From contig LLEY01000075.1 of NCBI GenBank assembly GCA_001414485.1, forward strand, positions 124,001 through 188,000: 64,000 bases of DNA. The letters run 5' to 3'. This DNA comes from Calycina herbarum. Its lineage: Eukaryota > Ascomycota > Leotiomycetes > Helotiales > Pezizellaceae. The stretch's first letter is position 1; the number at the start of each line of letters is the position of its first letter. The notes beneath the pieces are model-generated. The model was given only the letters and a program-made list of their open reading frames with translations, did not search any database and was not told where the DNA came from. Both the position numbers and the translations under genes were made by a program. This document shows, one piece after another, positions 1-11,801 of this stretch.

Positions 1-274
1 GTTGGTTTGTACGACGCTATCGTATTGAACGCTGGTTAGCAATTTCCAAATAGATAGTGGTACATGGATCAACTCCCTCGTGGGCAAATAATTGGTGGTT
101 AGTCTGGCGATGTACTGAAAGGGATGGGTAACTACCTTCGAAAACTTCCGACTTCTTCGATCATGTTGCATGTTGCATTATGGTGGTTTTGATGGTATGA
201 TAGCTCGTCAATTTTTCTAAAGGGCCAGCGTCAACATTCGAAGTGCGGGGAAATTCCTATATGCCAAGAAAAAC

Positions 275-763
275 TCACGCTGACAGCATTGCCAGTTGTA
301 TTTGAAAACTGCGATGGCTCTCTGCTTTTCGTTGCTCAATACTTCTATGAATCCGCTCCCGTGCAGCCATCCAAAGTGCAGCGGATTTGACGCGAGAGAC
401 TTTAGTGTAGGTGATATCATTACCACCGGTAACGGACACTACACTCTGTTGTAATTCTCGGTCCATTTCTTGCAATCTATCGAGAGATTGCTTGTAAAGT
501 CCTTGGAAATATTTAAAGTCGCCGGTTCCGTACTTTCTCTCGGGATGACGGATTTGCGAGGCCAAGTATGCATTGTTTAACATGGTCGTCTCGGTATGTA
601 GGAGTTCAATCTGATCTAGGGCGTACGATACCTCCGCCTGAGTGTCTATCGCGGATCTGAGACTGATTGCTCGGGCGTAGAAACCGGCGATTACAGCGCC
701 AACGAATGTGAGGATGCCAGTAATCGAGGCTGCGATCGAGAGAGCGCTGTCTTGTTGCGACAT
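275..763 (-). CDS. Small fungal membrane-anchored hypothetical protein (162 aa)
   Basis: Single-exon reading frame. The start at 763 gives an N-terminus MSQQDSALSIAASITGIL followed by one hydrophobic helix (about residues 8-30) with Gly and Ala, then a soluble, helix-prone, charged region to the stop at 275. The frame stays open further upstream but that part has no protein-like composition, so the ATG at 763 is preferred. The pattern of a short polar N-end, one membrane segment and a helical cytosolic tail resembles small uncharacterised ascomycete proteins. I know of no assigned function. No intron is needed. Upstream (764-2266) there is no recognisable partner gene. Confidence is moderate because identification rests on composition and the helix, not on a catalytic motif. 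Confidence 0.6.
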   Translation of the reverse strand: MSQQDSALSIAASITGILTFVGAVIAGFYARAISLRSAIDTQAEVSYALDQIELLHTETTMLNNAYLASQIRHPERKYGTGDFKYFQGLYKQSLDRLQEMDRELQQSVVSVTGGNDITYTKVSRVKSAALWMAARERIHRSIEQRKAESHRSFQIQLAMLSA

Positions 764-2266
764 CTTCAATTGGTCGTGGCTGACATGGAGTGATGCTTGG
801 TATATATTGCGATGGGGGCCCTGAGAAGAATAGATGAATTCGCCTGTGCCTTCTTTTAGAGCCTGTCGGCCTTTGTACCTGCGTACGAATGCAACAATTG
901 ATAGGCACTTTCGACAGAGCTCACGACAAGAAGTAGCTCTGTGCTGTGCCATTCCGAAGCACTGTAGTGCAACCTGACTGTTCATGTGACCTAGATATTT
1001 GTACAGCCACCCGACGTTCGGAGGACTGCCATTGCATGCAGGGAGCCGTCTTAGGTAGCACGAGAAAGAGCAGTCTTGACGACAAGAAAAGAGTATAAAA
1101 AGCATGGTGTCAACCACTAATTCGTCCCTTCCCAGGGCCGGCCGATACGAAGTTCCAAGCTTTGGACCAGCAAGCCAAAGACACTGCATCACAGCTGGTG
1201 CTTTCCGGAATTGTAATCGTATCATGTTTTGCCAGCAAAGCAAAGCTGGTACCAGATCCTGCGATTCGAACTGTCAAATCAAGAGAACTTGCTCTTCGTG
1301 AGATCTTGGTTGGGGGATCGGCTCCAGGATGTTGACCGACAACAAGAGCAGGGTCTTGATTTGACAGTGGATCCAGGGTCTTGACTCTCGCCTCTACCCT
1401 TTGAAACGGCACTTGCCAAATAAAAAAGGCGAGATATTGGGAAGGAAAGCAGAAGATGCAGCGATTGGATTGGCCATTGTGGAAACAATTGAAACAATTG
1501 AAGCCGCTGATGAGTTGAAAGAAGGCTGAAGCCTTATCGGACGGACGAAGCCAACTGTCCTATTCCGCCAAGGCGGGCTGCACCTTGTTTTCAGAAGAAA
1601 GTCAATCTGGAGGCTCTCTTTTAGTTCTTTCTCCGTAAAGTTGTTTAAAGTTGTTAAAGTTGTGTTTCTTCCCTGGCAAACAGTTCAAAAATGGGCAACT
1701 TTACAAGCCACCGACGTACACTGGTTGGCTCGTAAGTGGCCTGTTGTCCCTCAAAACGGTACTGAAACAGGCGTGGCGACTCCTGCTGAGCGTCAGAGAC
1801 ATTTCACAAAACCCAGCCATTGTGGTCTTGTCAGGCCAAATTTGCTGTCAAACCAACAGGGAAAATAGTAGGGCAAGACTTTACAAAGAAATGCTAAATT
1901 CTAGTTCCAACTTTTGATGTTGTTGTGTGTTGGGAGTATATCACTAAAATAATCTGCTCAAAGGATTTGAATAACCCAGCCCCCGCCCCTCCATTAACCT
2001 ACCTACCTCCCAGTCCTCACCATCACCCTCACCATCACCATCAAAACAATCACCCCAACCCGATTTGGAGCTTCGACTGACTCAAATCGGTTTCGCTCAT
2101 CACCACTCCAAACATCCTTCCCTCCTCATCATTACCCTCGTGGTGATTTTGGGGACTTTTTCCAGGTTCTCTCTGCCACTGCTTGGCTTTTATATCGGAG
2201 CGGGTAGTTCCTTCCACCAAAAACCAGACAACCCAACCAAACAGTGAAAGAAGTCGCGACCTAACC
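764..2266. other. Intergenic region, no gene seen
   Basis: About 1.5 kb between the small membrane protein and the AhpC/TSA-like gene. Reading frames here are short and lack coding character. The last 250 bp before 2267 are pyrimidine-rich (runs of CACCATCACC type), as expected for a fungal promoter and 5' leader. Nothing else is recognised. Confidence 0.5.
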
Positions 2267-3395
2267 ATGGCGATCTCTTCCACAGACAAGGAGGAGGTGA
2301 CTCCAGTTCCTGCTGCCACGTCCACTGCACCAAAGGAAGTTACCAAGCAAGAAACCTCTGCACCAACGCCAACCTTCGCGCCCCTCCCAAAACAATCAAT
2401 TGACACTGATACGTCGCGCCAATCACTCACCCAGAACGATGCTGAGGCAGTCGACAACACTGAAGAGTTTGCCGGTGAGCTCAACACAAACGACAAGCTA
2501 CCAAATCAAGAGGTCTTGAAGAAGATTGAGGGAATGGTTGTCTTGGATTCGGATGGAAAGACTGTACCCTTCAAGGACCTATACAATGGACCGAATGTTG
2601 CGCGCCGCGTTCTGGTCATCTTCATTCGCCATTTCTTCTGTGGAGTAAGTTTTTATCTTAGGAACGTGACGTGAATTCAAAGTGAATGCAATGCTAATAA
2701 CGATTTTCTAGAACTGTCAAGAATTCATTCGCACCCTCGCCTCCTCAATCACACCAACCGACCTCCTCCAACTCCCCACCCCAACCTTCATCGCTATTGT
2801 CGGATGCGGCAATCCTTCCTTGATTCCCATGTGGCAAGCACAAACAAATTGTCCATTTCCTTGCTACGCCGACCCAACAAAGAAGCTATACGATGAGTTG
2901 GGCATGATGAAGACCTTGAACCTAGGCCCCCGACCTGAGTACCAGCGACAAGGCATTGTCACTCTCATGACAAGCGCATTTGTTCAGAGCATCAAGATGA
3001 TGAAGTCAGGCAAGATCTTTTCAGGGGGTGGATATCATCAAGTCGGCGGAGAATTCCTATTTGAACCCATCAACGCTGCCACACCAATTACCAGTCCACT
3101 TGAGAGCGATAAGGGCAAACAACTTGGCGAGGAAAACAACAATGGTGACGTAGGACGAGGAGGATACATTGAGGAGAAGCGAATCACTTGGTGTCACCGT
3201 ATGCGTACTACACGAGACCATGCTGAGATCCCTGAGTTACGTGAGGTTCTTGGTCTTGAAGGTGAGGGTCCACCAGGTAATGATCCAAAGCGTTGGAGCA
3301 AGGCACTTCATGCGCGAAAGGGCACTGGTTTGAGCACCGCCAGCACCGCCAGCATTAATGATCGACCAAGTCAAGAAAAGCTTGTTGGGGCATGA
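2267..3395 (+). CDS. AhpC/TSA-like (PRXL2/FAM213-type) thioredoxin-fold protein
   Basis: Two exons, 2267-2644 and 2712-3395, joined by a 67-bp GT..AG intron; 353 aa. The first 75 residues are a low-complexity Ser/Thr/Pro/Glu-rich tail. The thioredoxin-like domain follows: VVLDSDGKTVPFKDLY, then VLVIFIRHFFC|GNC across the splice junction, which sets a CxxC-type cysteine pair (C125, C128) right after the first core strand, as in the AhpC-TSA_2 group. A downstream Pro/Tyr-rich strand region (NCPFPCYADPTKKLYDELG) is also typical. The C-terminal 80 residues are hydrophilic and poorly conserved in kind. The family is linked to peroxide or lipid redox reactions, but the substrate cannot be told from sequence. 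The start is the ATG in a CTAACCATGG context. Confidence 0.8.
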
Positions 3396-3864
3396 GTTCT
3401 TTATTGTTAGGTTGATACCTGGAGTTACATGGCAGGATAAAGCAGGATTGCATTGGAGCACTTTATCGTTTAGATGTTGAGGCGTTCATTGGATCTGCGG
3501 GTTGCATATCTGAGCGCTGTACCATACGTACTCTTCTTGTTCTCAAATAGCTACTGGCTTTGATGACAATGTCACGTTGATAAGAATATGAAAGATTCTG
3601 TATCGCGTTTTTTCTTCGTCATGATTTTAGTATGTGAAAACCTGAGGCTGTCTGTTACTTACCACTCCTCCTACAGTGTACCAGCATATAAATTGGAACT
3701 TACCCGCAAATTTTCCCTGAGCTTTAGGTAGTAATGATCCTATCAGACTAATCGTATGTGGCCTTGTAGACTGAAGCTATTTAGTGCACACTTATTCTCT
3801 ACTAAATATCTTGACATCGCACAAATTTGACTCGCAACTTCAAATCAATCACTCTCCTCATATC
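3396..3864. other. Intergenic region, no gene seen
   Basis: Contains the 3' flank of the AhpC/TSA-like gene and the promoter side of the first 2EXR gene. No repeat or RNA gene was recognised. Confidence 0.5.
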
Positions 3865-4817
3865 ATGGATTCTATCGTAAATACCGCAGAAGATATGGAT
3901 TTTGAAACTGAGTCGACGGTCATCGCCACGGAAACTTTGGAGGATATATTAGAGAGGGAAATCTCAATGGGATTTTTGACCCTAAATGACATTTCGGCGA
4001 AGCTCTGTGATGGATTTCCACAATTTGTTAGCCTTCCTTTGGAACTGCGCAGGTTAATCATGTATCTTCGAGCTGCGACTTGCACTTGTTAATGGCTTTT
4101 AGGGTGATTTGGGAAATATCTTATTATGTTCCAACGATTCATATCGTGGGTGATCATTATCGATCTCAGAACCGATGTCCCCAGAATGCTATCATGAATG
4201 TTTGCAGGGAAGCACGAGATTCTGTTTTGTACCACCAACCGGATTATTTTATCGATTATAGAAATGTGGAATGGAATAAGGTATGGGATTTCCTAGAGAG
4301 CGCAAACCTCGAGCTCAACCGCTCGAGAACAAGCCTTGTACGAAACTATTTCACGCCAGAACTCGATACTTTTTGGGTTATCCGTCACCAAATAAAAACG
4401 AACCCTAGCCCTATTCTTGATGCAGACCACGATTGCATATGGCGATGCGGTATCTGTAACGAGGAGCAGCCCAACAAAACGTGGCAGGAATGCATTGGGA
4501 AATTCGAAGACTGGATTTTTCCAAATGATGAATATAATGATCGAATGAACATGGGCTCGGCAAAATTGGCTTCGTTGCTCGGCGTTGAAGAAGTCTTACT
4601 AGTTGTCCGCAGCTTTGGGGATTTCAGAAGGGGAAAGGACATTGTCTTAGACATTGTCTTCTCCAAAGTATTATTAGAAATAGTGTCACGTTTTTATCAC
4701 GTGTTACTGCCAAGCCCGGGTTACAGGCCGCACCTGTATAAGGCCTCATGCTCACCCCACTTAAACAACAAGCTTTTGACTCTCAATCAATACTTCAATT
4801 CTCTTTTGCCTACTTAA
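3865..4817 (+). CDS. 2EXR-domain protein, C-terminally shortened paralog
   Basis: Exons 3865-4052 and 4103-4817 (50-bp intron), 300 aa. Splicing restores the 2EXR hallmark: FPQFVSLPLELRR followed by VIWEISYYVPTIHIVGDHY. Further shared features with the next gene are NVCREARDSVL, SLVRNYFTPELDT and GVEEVLLVVRSFGDF. After this last motif (about 4630) similarity to the neighbour ends. The downstream paralog has a third exon with a WKVPKFRFVEA-type tail, whereas this copy runs into unrelated residues and stops at 4817. So it is probably a truncated or rearranged copy. The function of 2EXR proteins is unknown. They are abundant in Leotiomycetes and other ascomycetes. Confidence 0.72.
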
Positions 4818-5026
4818 ACGTCCCTGATTTATGCTCTGAACATTACGTCACACATAACATTATTTCCGTTCAAAGGAAAATCAGAAACCCTATTTTCATT
4901 TTCCCTTACCTCAGGTCTCTGCACGAAATACGGTGCCGCTTCTATCATTCTCACTCGTACCACCTCAGTTTTCTAGGCAACACTCAAAAAAAACCAACCT
5001 TTGAACGCAATCGCTCGCACGTTGCT

Positions 5027-6235
5027 ATGGAAGGCATTATGGATAACACGGGCAATAATCACGAAAATGGCCAGGACCACCACTTGGAGCGGCCAGTAAC
5101 GGGGACGGTAGTGGATGCCGCTGGTGCTGAGAGAGGCGTCGAGATCGTTCCCGACGCTTATAATCATCGAATTGAGAAAGAGGAGATTTTGAAGAAATCT
5201 GGAGTTGATGTGGTATTCCCACAATTCTGTAGATTTCCATTGGAAGTGCGACAGTAAGTTTGAAGTCATGAACTACGTTTTGTTACTAATGGTCTATAGA
5301 TTGGTTTGGAAGATCGCTTGTCTTGTTCCAACGGTCCATATTGTCGGAGATTATTATCGACCGAAGAATCGCTGTCCTATGAATGTTCTTATAAATGTTT
5401 GCAAGGAAGCACGAGCTCTCGTTCTATCCCTCCAACCTTCCTACTTTATCAACAACACAGTTGTAGAGGGTTTTACATATGGAGATAGGACGACCAGTAT
5501 GTTGAGAAACTACTTCACGCCTGCACTTGATACTATCTGGCTGGTCCGACAAGATAAGGAGCGTCTCGTCGAGGATCTTTCCTTTTATACTTCTTGGTTC
5601 TGTGGTACTTGCGAAGTACTACAGCCTTCGACATCGCATGGTAAGGATATCGAAGGCAATGACTGCCTTCGAAAGTCGGAAGATATCCGCCGTTTGGCTA
5701 TTAATATCAAAGCGTGGAATAATCCGGACAATTTCCATGGCTGGGGAGATATGGGGTCTGCAGGAATTATTTCGCAGCATTGTGTTGAAGAGGTTCTCCT
5801 GGTGGTGGAAACCTTTGGGGATTTCCACTGGGAAGATATTGTTCATTTTGTGGAACCCTCGGTGCTTCATAGGATAGCTATTCTGAAAAAGAATCGTCTT
5901 TGGGATCTTCCCTACCTTGGGAAGGCTTATGGGGATGGTGTTGAGGTGTCACGCAGTCGGGCGGTTGGGGAGACACGCAACTGGGAGGAGGATGCGATGC
6001 GTATGAGTGCTGCGTTAGAGTATCACAAGCATAGCTTTATGGATGGTGAGTTTGTTTATCTTCTCCCTTGGAGAGTATTCGATAAGGGCTAATGATTGTA
6101 TGCTCTGTAGAAGGCACAGTATCGGCTCTGGAGTTCTCTTTTAGCTCATCATCGGTTGATCTTTCAAATTGGAAGGTACCTAAATTCAGGTTTGTAGAGG
6201 CACGGAAGGGCAGTGAGGAGACAAGATACGCTTAG
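5027..6235 (+). CDS. 2EXR-domain protein, full-length paralog
   Basis: Three exons: 5027-5253, 5300-6045 and 6111-6235, phases matching throughout; 365 aa. The N-terminal 65 residues are acidic and variable. The 2EXR motif spans the first intron (FPQFCRFPLEVRQ then LVWKIACLVPTVHIVGDYY). Conserved blocks NVCKEARALVL, SMLRNYFTPALDT and CVEEVLLVVETFGDFHW follow. The last exon was inferred from a GTGAGT donor at 6046 and a CTGTAG acceptor. It encodes a tail including NWKVPKFRFVEA, which is typical of this family's end. Without that splice the frame would stop at 6092. The upstream paralog lies in the same orientation about 210 bp away, which indicates a tandem duplication. No biochemical role is known. 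Confidence 0.8.
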
Positions 6236-6599
6236 TTTAGGCAACAGTCTTGGGGCTGTATAGTGACAAAGTGATTCTCTTTCCCTGCTCTTACCATGAA
6301 CAACAAAAACGGCAGTAAAAAGCTCTCGTTATTCTAGCTTGCCAGAATAATTTGAATTATTGTAACAATTTCAACTGTTGACTAGATACGTTGCTCTTTT
6401 TTCATCATCTTACTTCCGCTCGAAATTTTAGAATAAATGTCTTCACAAGTTCTACTTACAAGTTTGTTTCAAGTAATTATATTTTACTTAGAGTCTCTTC
6501 TTTTTCCAGGAGTTCCAAATCTCTTGGAGAGACAGAATAATTTTCTATAAAAGATAAACATACGAGCTTACTTATAAAACCCAGCGTGGGAAAGAATTA

Positions 6600-7110
6600 C
6601 TCTATTAATCGATTATTAATCTGATTAATGTGATTAGATTAGATTGGATTTTGATTAATAGGTCTCTTGATTAGATTAGATTAATTAATCTTCATTAATC
6701 AGATTAAATCAGATTAATATAATTAATCAGTATATATATAAGCATTTATAGGGCTTATAAAGCTAATAACTAGTAATATTACTAATTATATATAATAAGA
6801 TTATATATTCATTATTATATAATTAATAACTAATTTATTAAGACTATAATTAAAGAAGTTACGTAGTAAATAAAGTACTCAGGAGCTCTCGCTTAAGCGC
6901 CCGGCGTCCCGGAACGTTACTCCGATACCACTCCGAGCCTGCGGGCCGGTCTCCGATACCCTCGGCCTGGTCACGTGTATATATTAATCAATTAATCAAT
7001 TATTAATCTGATTAGTATGATTAGATTAGATTAGATTTTGATTAACACTTAAAAACCCTTGATTAAATTAGATTAATGGCCATTAATCTAATCTAATCCA
7101 ATCATTTCCC
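6600..7110. repeat. AT-rich repeat with paired GATTAGATTA blocks around a GC island
   Basis: Two blocks, about 6603-6720 and 6993-7110, are direct copies built from ATTAATC, GATTAGATTAGATT and TTTTGATTAA units. Each block is also partly self-inverted (CATTAATCTAATCTAATCC near 7080 mirrors the leading GATTAGATTAG). Between them lies AT-rich DNA with a sharply bounded GC-rich island (about 6885-6977) ending in TCACGTG. This looks like a RIP-degraded small element, either a MITE or a solo LTR-like structure. There is no coding content. Confidence 0.6.
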
Positions 7111-8735
7111 ACACTGATAAAACCTGAGATACTATTCACTATTCACTCTTCTTTCATCTAAATGCATTCTCTTAAAAGTCCGGAATAATTTATTTATAAA
7201 GATGACTTTAAAAATATAGTTATATCAACTAAGCTTTATTTGACATTCCCCCTACTTTCATCCAATTCAATGATTTGAACTATCTAGAATAACTCTCTTC
7301 AGCAGATTACATTACGAGATGATTCCAACGTTTTTATCCCACCTTTCTCCGTCTAATCTCCTTGATTCTTTAAGATGGAAGAGTGAATGAAGTACATTGA
7401 TAAATCATGTTTATGTGAAATCTAAATTTCAACAGAATCTATGTAGAAGCTATAAACGTGAGGTTACCTAAGATGTCTATTCAGAAATCCACGCTAACGA
7501 GTTCACGAAGCGCCAATGCTCTGGGAGAATGAACTTCGATTCTCCTCTCTGTCTTAAACAAGTTGGAAAGTTAACCCAGATGTCTAGAATAACGAGGAGA
7601 CACCATTTTAGACGTTTGGGAGGATAGGAGATTTATGCAAGGTTCTAGAGAGAGCTATCTCGCAGTGTCTTCCGGTATCAGGAAATCGAAGCTTCTGGTG
7701 ATGTTATTTAATCGTTTCTTGCTTTGTGGGAATGACCGAGAGCAATGAGTTGTTCTGCTATAATAGAGATGGAATACTCATGCAATTCATACGCTACCCA
7801 GGAACAGAAGCTATTGCTAATCACCGGTTGCCTGTAAATAGAAGAAATAAGTCAGTGTTATTCATGGGTCACCTGGTCATAGAAACCAGTGCTATTCGTG
7901 GGTAACCTACCAATGGCCATCTTACCTACTGGGTAATTCTGTACACCAACTCTTCTCTGTCATATCGCAACATCACTCGCAAATTATAACCCCTTCATCC
8001 ACACATGTCCCATTCGTGTACTGCGATTAGTCGCGCGCCGCTGCGCAAATCCACCTGTGCTAGCAATTACGCGTTTGCCACCATCCATTCATTCTTAAGT
8101 GTATCTTGGAAGGAATAGTTTTTCAGGGAATCCTAGATCTACCTTCGATAGCTTTCGAACTGGTGCTTCATACTCAATAATAAGAAGAAAGCACCAGTTC
8201 GTAAGTCATGGGATACAAGGGTTGAAAATTCTTAGAATTGAAAATTAATAGTTATAAAAGAAGCCCATTGAAACTGTGAATAAGAAGTTAGTCTTGGTAC
8301 AAAATTGGAGGTTATTCACACATTAGAAAACCATACAAGAGGATTGGCCGAAAAGAGTTGAAGGAAGAATGCGAAAGTGAGTAATCTAGCGCAAGAAACA
8401 GGACTTCGTCAAGAAGCCATAGTCCGAACACATAAGACCAAGTGAACTTGAAAGAGCAAAACAAAATATAGAAACTTTTTGCATAGCCGAGTTCTTCAAG
8501 TTAGCTGTTGTAAGGTGTTTTTGCTCTTAAACTTCCACCAACATGAAATAAAAGCACATAAAATGAGGAAGAAATCTAAAAACCAAACAGTCAATTAGTA
8601 TCAAGATATCTCGAATTGAGCTATGACCTTCTCCCCACCAACCACAGCCACAATTCGAGATCCAAAAACGTCCCGCTTAAAAAAACATATTAACAAAACA
8701 AGAAACAAACAACGGAATGACCTCCCAGTCCTCAA
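7111..8735. other. Gene-poor DNA
   Basis: About 1.6 kb with only short unconvincing frames. A short inverted pair lies around 8160-8200 (GAACTGGTGCTT and AAGCACCAGTTC). Otherwise I see nothing in it. Confidence 0.45.
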
Positions 8736-10333
8736 TTACCGTCTAGAATTTCTCTCCGCCGTCCCATAATACTCATGTACCCTAGTAGCCCAATCAGGAA
8801 GTGGCGGTCCCGGCGCTTTAGCTCCCGAGTCCCTAAGCAACGAATCGAATTTCAACTTCATCCTATACGGATCAGGACGGTTCCCAGGAGCCCAAGTCGT
8901 AGCAATTTCGATAGCAGTTCGCAGTTGACGCGAGTACCTTGGCGAAATAGTCAGAGTACCTTTACGTCTCCTAGCTTCCTGGCCAGCAATCCATACATGT
9001 GCATCTAAGTCCCCATGTCCCCAATCAAGATGACTCATGTCGAAATATATCTTCTCTTGGTTGGGTGCATTGCAAAGCACGTAAATACATGCCCCTAAAG
9101 CCCAGAGATCAGATCTCTTGGAATGCCGGAAGCCGTTGGGATAAGTTTTCTCTTCAGCCCGGTTTCGAGGATATGGATCGTGGCATAGCTCAGGTGCCCA
9201 AAAGGGCGTAGTACCTAAAACCCCCCTTGTTCTTTGACCATGGTTTTGCTGCGGATGCCCATCTGGAAGATCATAGCATGCAAGCCCGAAGTCACTCAGT
9301 ACACAGTAGGGGTATTTCTTACTTGCAAGCGTAGTTCTTGACTTGAGAAGAATGTTATCTGGTTTAATATCTCGGTGCAAGATCGGTACCCCTAATATCA
9401 TGTTAGCACAGTTCTTTGTTAATCTGGAAGATGAATCAAAGAAAAGAATTGTTTACAATTGGGTATTATCCCTGGCTGAGCATCTGGGTATTGTGCCAAA
9501 GACACCCCAATTTGGAGGAAGGCTAATCCGTCCAGAAGGGAACCAAATATATGCCACGCGAATTCCTCTGGAACTCGTTGTACTGGCTGATCGTTTCTTT
9601 GGCAGTAATTCTTAATAAGGTCTTTTAGAGATCCTCGATCGCAAAACTCCATGTACAACGATGCATACGGCTTTGGTACTTTGTCCACTATGAACGCCGA
9701 CAAGTAACTCGTCATTGCGTCGTGCCTGATGCTTCGTAGAAGTCCAATTTCTTCCTTTGCACAGCTTATGTCCAATGTAGTCGGAAATTTCTTTTCGATT
9801 TGGAGTCGTGCCCCTCTGACATTTTTCAATCGAACTACAAAAACACCCCCATTCATACCACCAATTGCTCCTTGTCCATCATCAATGGTGTGGACAACTT
9901 CATAGTCTTTCGAGTAATCGTCGTTTCTGATAGGTGCCCGTTTGAAGGAGAGGAGGTCTAATGGTTTGCCATCTTTGTCTCGGTTCCTTCGGGAACTAGA
10001 TGAAGTTTGGTGTTCTCTCGGTGCCTCGTTCGACACTCTCTGAAGGTTTTCGTCGGTGTATCTTGGGTCTTTCATGGTTTGTTCCTTCGTAACGGGGTTG
10101 TAATACCATACGTTCCATGTGTTGTTGGACCTCGTAATGATCTTGAGTTGCCATGGTGTTGGTAATTTTGGAAAAGTCGGATGGTGCCAAGTTCGTTGTG
10201 AACCCTTGGTAAATACGGCTCGTAGATCGTCGTTTTCAAAGTCTACATCCCAGTCCTTGGGTAGGGCTTGGAGTTCTGGACATATCTCTCTGGCCTTCCT
10301 GTTGGTGTCTTTGCTGCTTTTATTCCCAAACAT
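8736..10333 (-). CDS. Protein kinase with N-terminal tandem WW-like domains
   Basis: Exons 10333-9457 and 9391-8736, 65-bp intron; 510 aa. The ATG at 10333 is chosen because the longer frame has only a TTG upstream. Residues 24-54 and 58-91 each look like a WW domain (LPKDWDV..TWHHP and LPTPWQL..YYNPVTKE). The kinase domain covers about 145-490. The splice rebuilds W293 and gives VPILHRDIKPDN (HRD D300, N305), followed by SDFG (D326) and FWAPE. The intron has a textbook TGCTAAC branch site. The family is that of fungal Ser/Thr kinases with a long insert before the catalytic loop. WW domains would bind proline motifs in a partner. The gene is divergent from the next one across a 297-bp shared promoter. 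The substrate is unknown. Confidence 0.82.
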
Positions 10334-10630
10334 CTTCGATGTCTTCGACGTTGTTCTTTCGACTTTGTTTGTTGTTGCCACCCTTGAGATGGAAGACAAC
10401 TAGGTCCCTGATATACTTGACACGGGTTTCCCCTGATAAATATTCCTCGCAGACTATCAAAGTGAATGTGATGATAAAAATGGTAGATAGCAAAGGGAAT
10501 AATAAAATCAAAAGGAGTAATGATATCTGTGAATCATGAATAATGGTTGTAGGGAAACCGTCCACGGATAACAAACTCTATACGTAAATATTGTCAATAA
10601 AAGAAGCTAAAGACATAAATTAAAGCCGCA

Positions 10631-11518
10631 ATGTTTGGATTATGCAGGGCACACGGAATTCATGTTCCTCCCAGGACAACTATAACAAAAGACCAACTTC
10701 GACACACCTTTGCCATCATGACAGGCAGTAATCCCTCAGATGTTGATGTATTCGACCGCCCAGAATGGACTTTGAATTTGGACTGGGAAACAGAAAAGAA
10801 ACATTGCAGATATAGGAGACGAAGAAGCAGCGTGGGGAGCGAAAGCGACTTTAGTGACGAGCTCGAAGATAGATCCTCCCCTAAAAGCGAGTACCAAGAG
10901 TCTTATGAGGGGAGACTCGAGCGATGGAAGGACTACTTCATCCAAGAGCCGCTGATGAGATGCTTATATGTGGGCGAGGAGGATGCCCTTATCGGAGACC
11001 TTCTCTATGAGAGGCTCTTGGAAGAAGTCCACGTCTTCCAAGACTTCCAAGAAGCAGAGAAGGACGGAAAGAAGATCAAGGTTTTGGGAGACAGAAGCGA
11101 GTATAACACCAGGGCGTATTGGAAAAACATCAGGAGTGAGCTCTGGTAAGTGTTTCTTGAAGTTTGTAGATGTGGTTCTGCTCAGCTAACGATAGCCTAT
11201 GTGACCAGGATCGAGGACGAAGAAATATACCATGACTGGCCGTGGGTAGGATCTTGGCCCCAAGAGGATGGTCCTGTGACTCTCAAGTTGGTAGCGGATA
11301 CTAGACGATGGTGGAAACCAAGAAAACGAAGAAGTCCGGTCGTGAACATGATCTTCGAGAAAACGGAGACAACCATGGGAAAAGAAACGCAGGAAGAGGC
11401 TGAGAAGCGTAGGAAGGAAAATATAAAGAAACGTAAGAGAGATGCAGAGGAGTGTAGGCAGGGAGGGATAGAGAAGTGGAGAGAAGCAGAGAAGGAGAGG
11501 CAGAGAAAGCTAGGCTAG
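10631..11518 (+). CDS. Hypothetical basic protein with coiled-coil tail
   Basis: Exons 10631-11145 and 11209-11518; 274 aa. The splice yields ELW|IEDEEIYHDWPW in frame. Residues 60-100 hold a basic RRRRSS patch next to an acidic Ser/Asp/Glu stretch. The last 60 residues are Lys/Glu/Arg-rich and would form a single charged helix or coiled coil. I recognise no domain. It sits head-to-head with the WW-kinase, so co-regulation is possible but unproven. The ATG is in a GCCGCAATG context, good for fungi. Confidence 0.6.
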
Positions 11519-11584
11519 GGACGAGCCATGCCTAAGGCTGGGAATATGAGTTCGAAGTAATGTGCGGTTCACTATATTGACCCA

Positions 11585-11690
11585 GACAGTTGAGATAATC
11601 AAAGTTCGTTGTTCTAAGAAAGTTGGAACAACGAGAGGTAGGCAGGTACGAACCTGAAGTATTTACCGTATTTACTGCCAATTTCCCCGC
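11585..11690. repeat. Fragment of the GGCAGTAA-type MITE family
   Basis: The stretch with GGAACAACGAGAGG, GGTACGAACCTGA and GTATTTACTGCC matches, in reverse orientation, the left arm of the element at 37516-37759 (GGCAGTAAATACATCAGG, GGTTCGTACC, CTCGTTGTCCC). Only one arm is recognisable, so it is a partial copy. It lies just upstream of the epsilon-COP leader. Confidence 0.6.
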
Positions 11691-11801
11691 CAAGCGCTAA
11701 CCTGATTGGGATGCCACCTTGAAGCACCTACAAACACGTATCACCAGCTATTTGTATGGGAACATTTCAAACCACCAATATCTCCACCACCACATACCAT
11801 C

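Noticed and set aside
6300..6360. CGGCAGTAAAAAGC stretch resembling the MITE core
   Set aside because: Only about 12 bp of the core is shared and no second arm is present; too weak to call a fifth copy.
10334..10399. Extending the kinase N-terminus by 22 residues to 10399
   Set aside because: That frame begins with TTG and an in-frame TAG lies directly upstream; the first ATG is at 10333.
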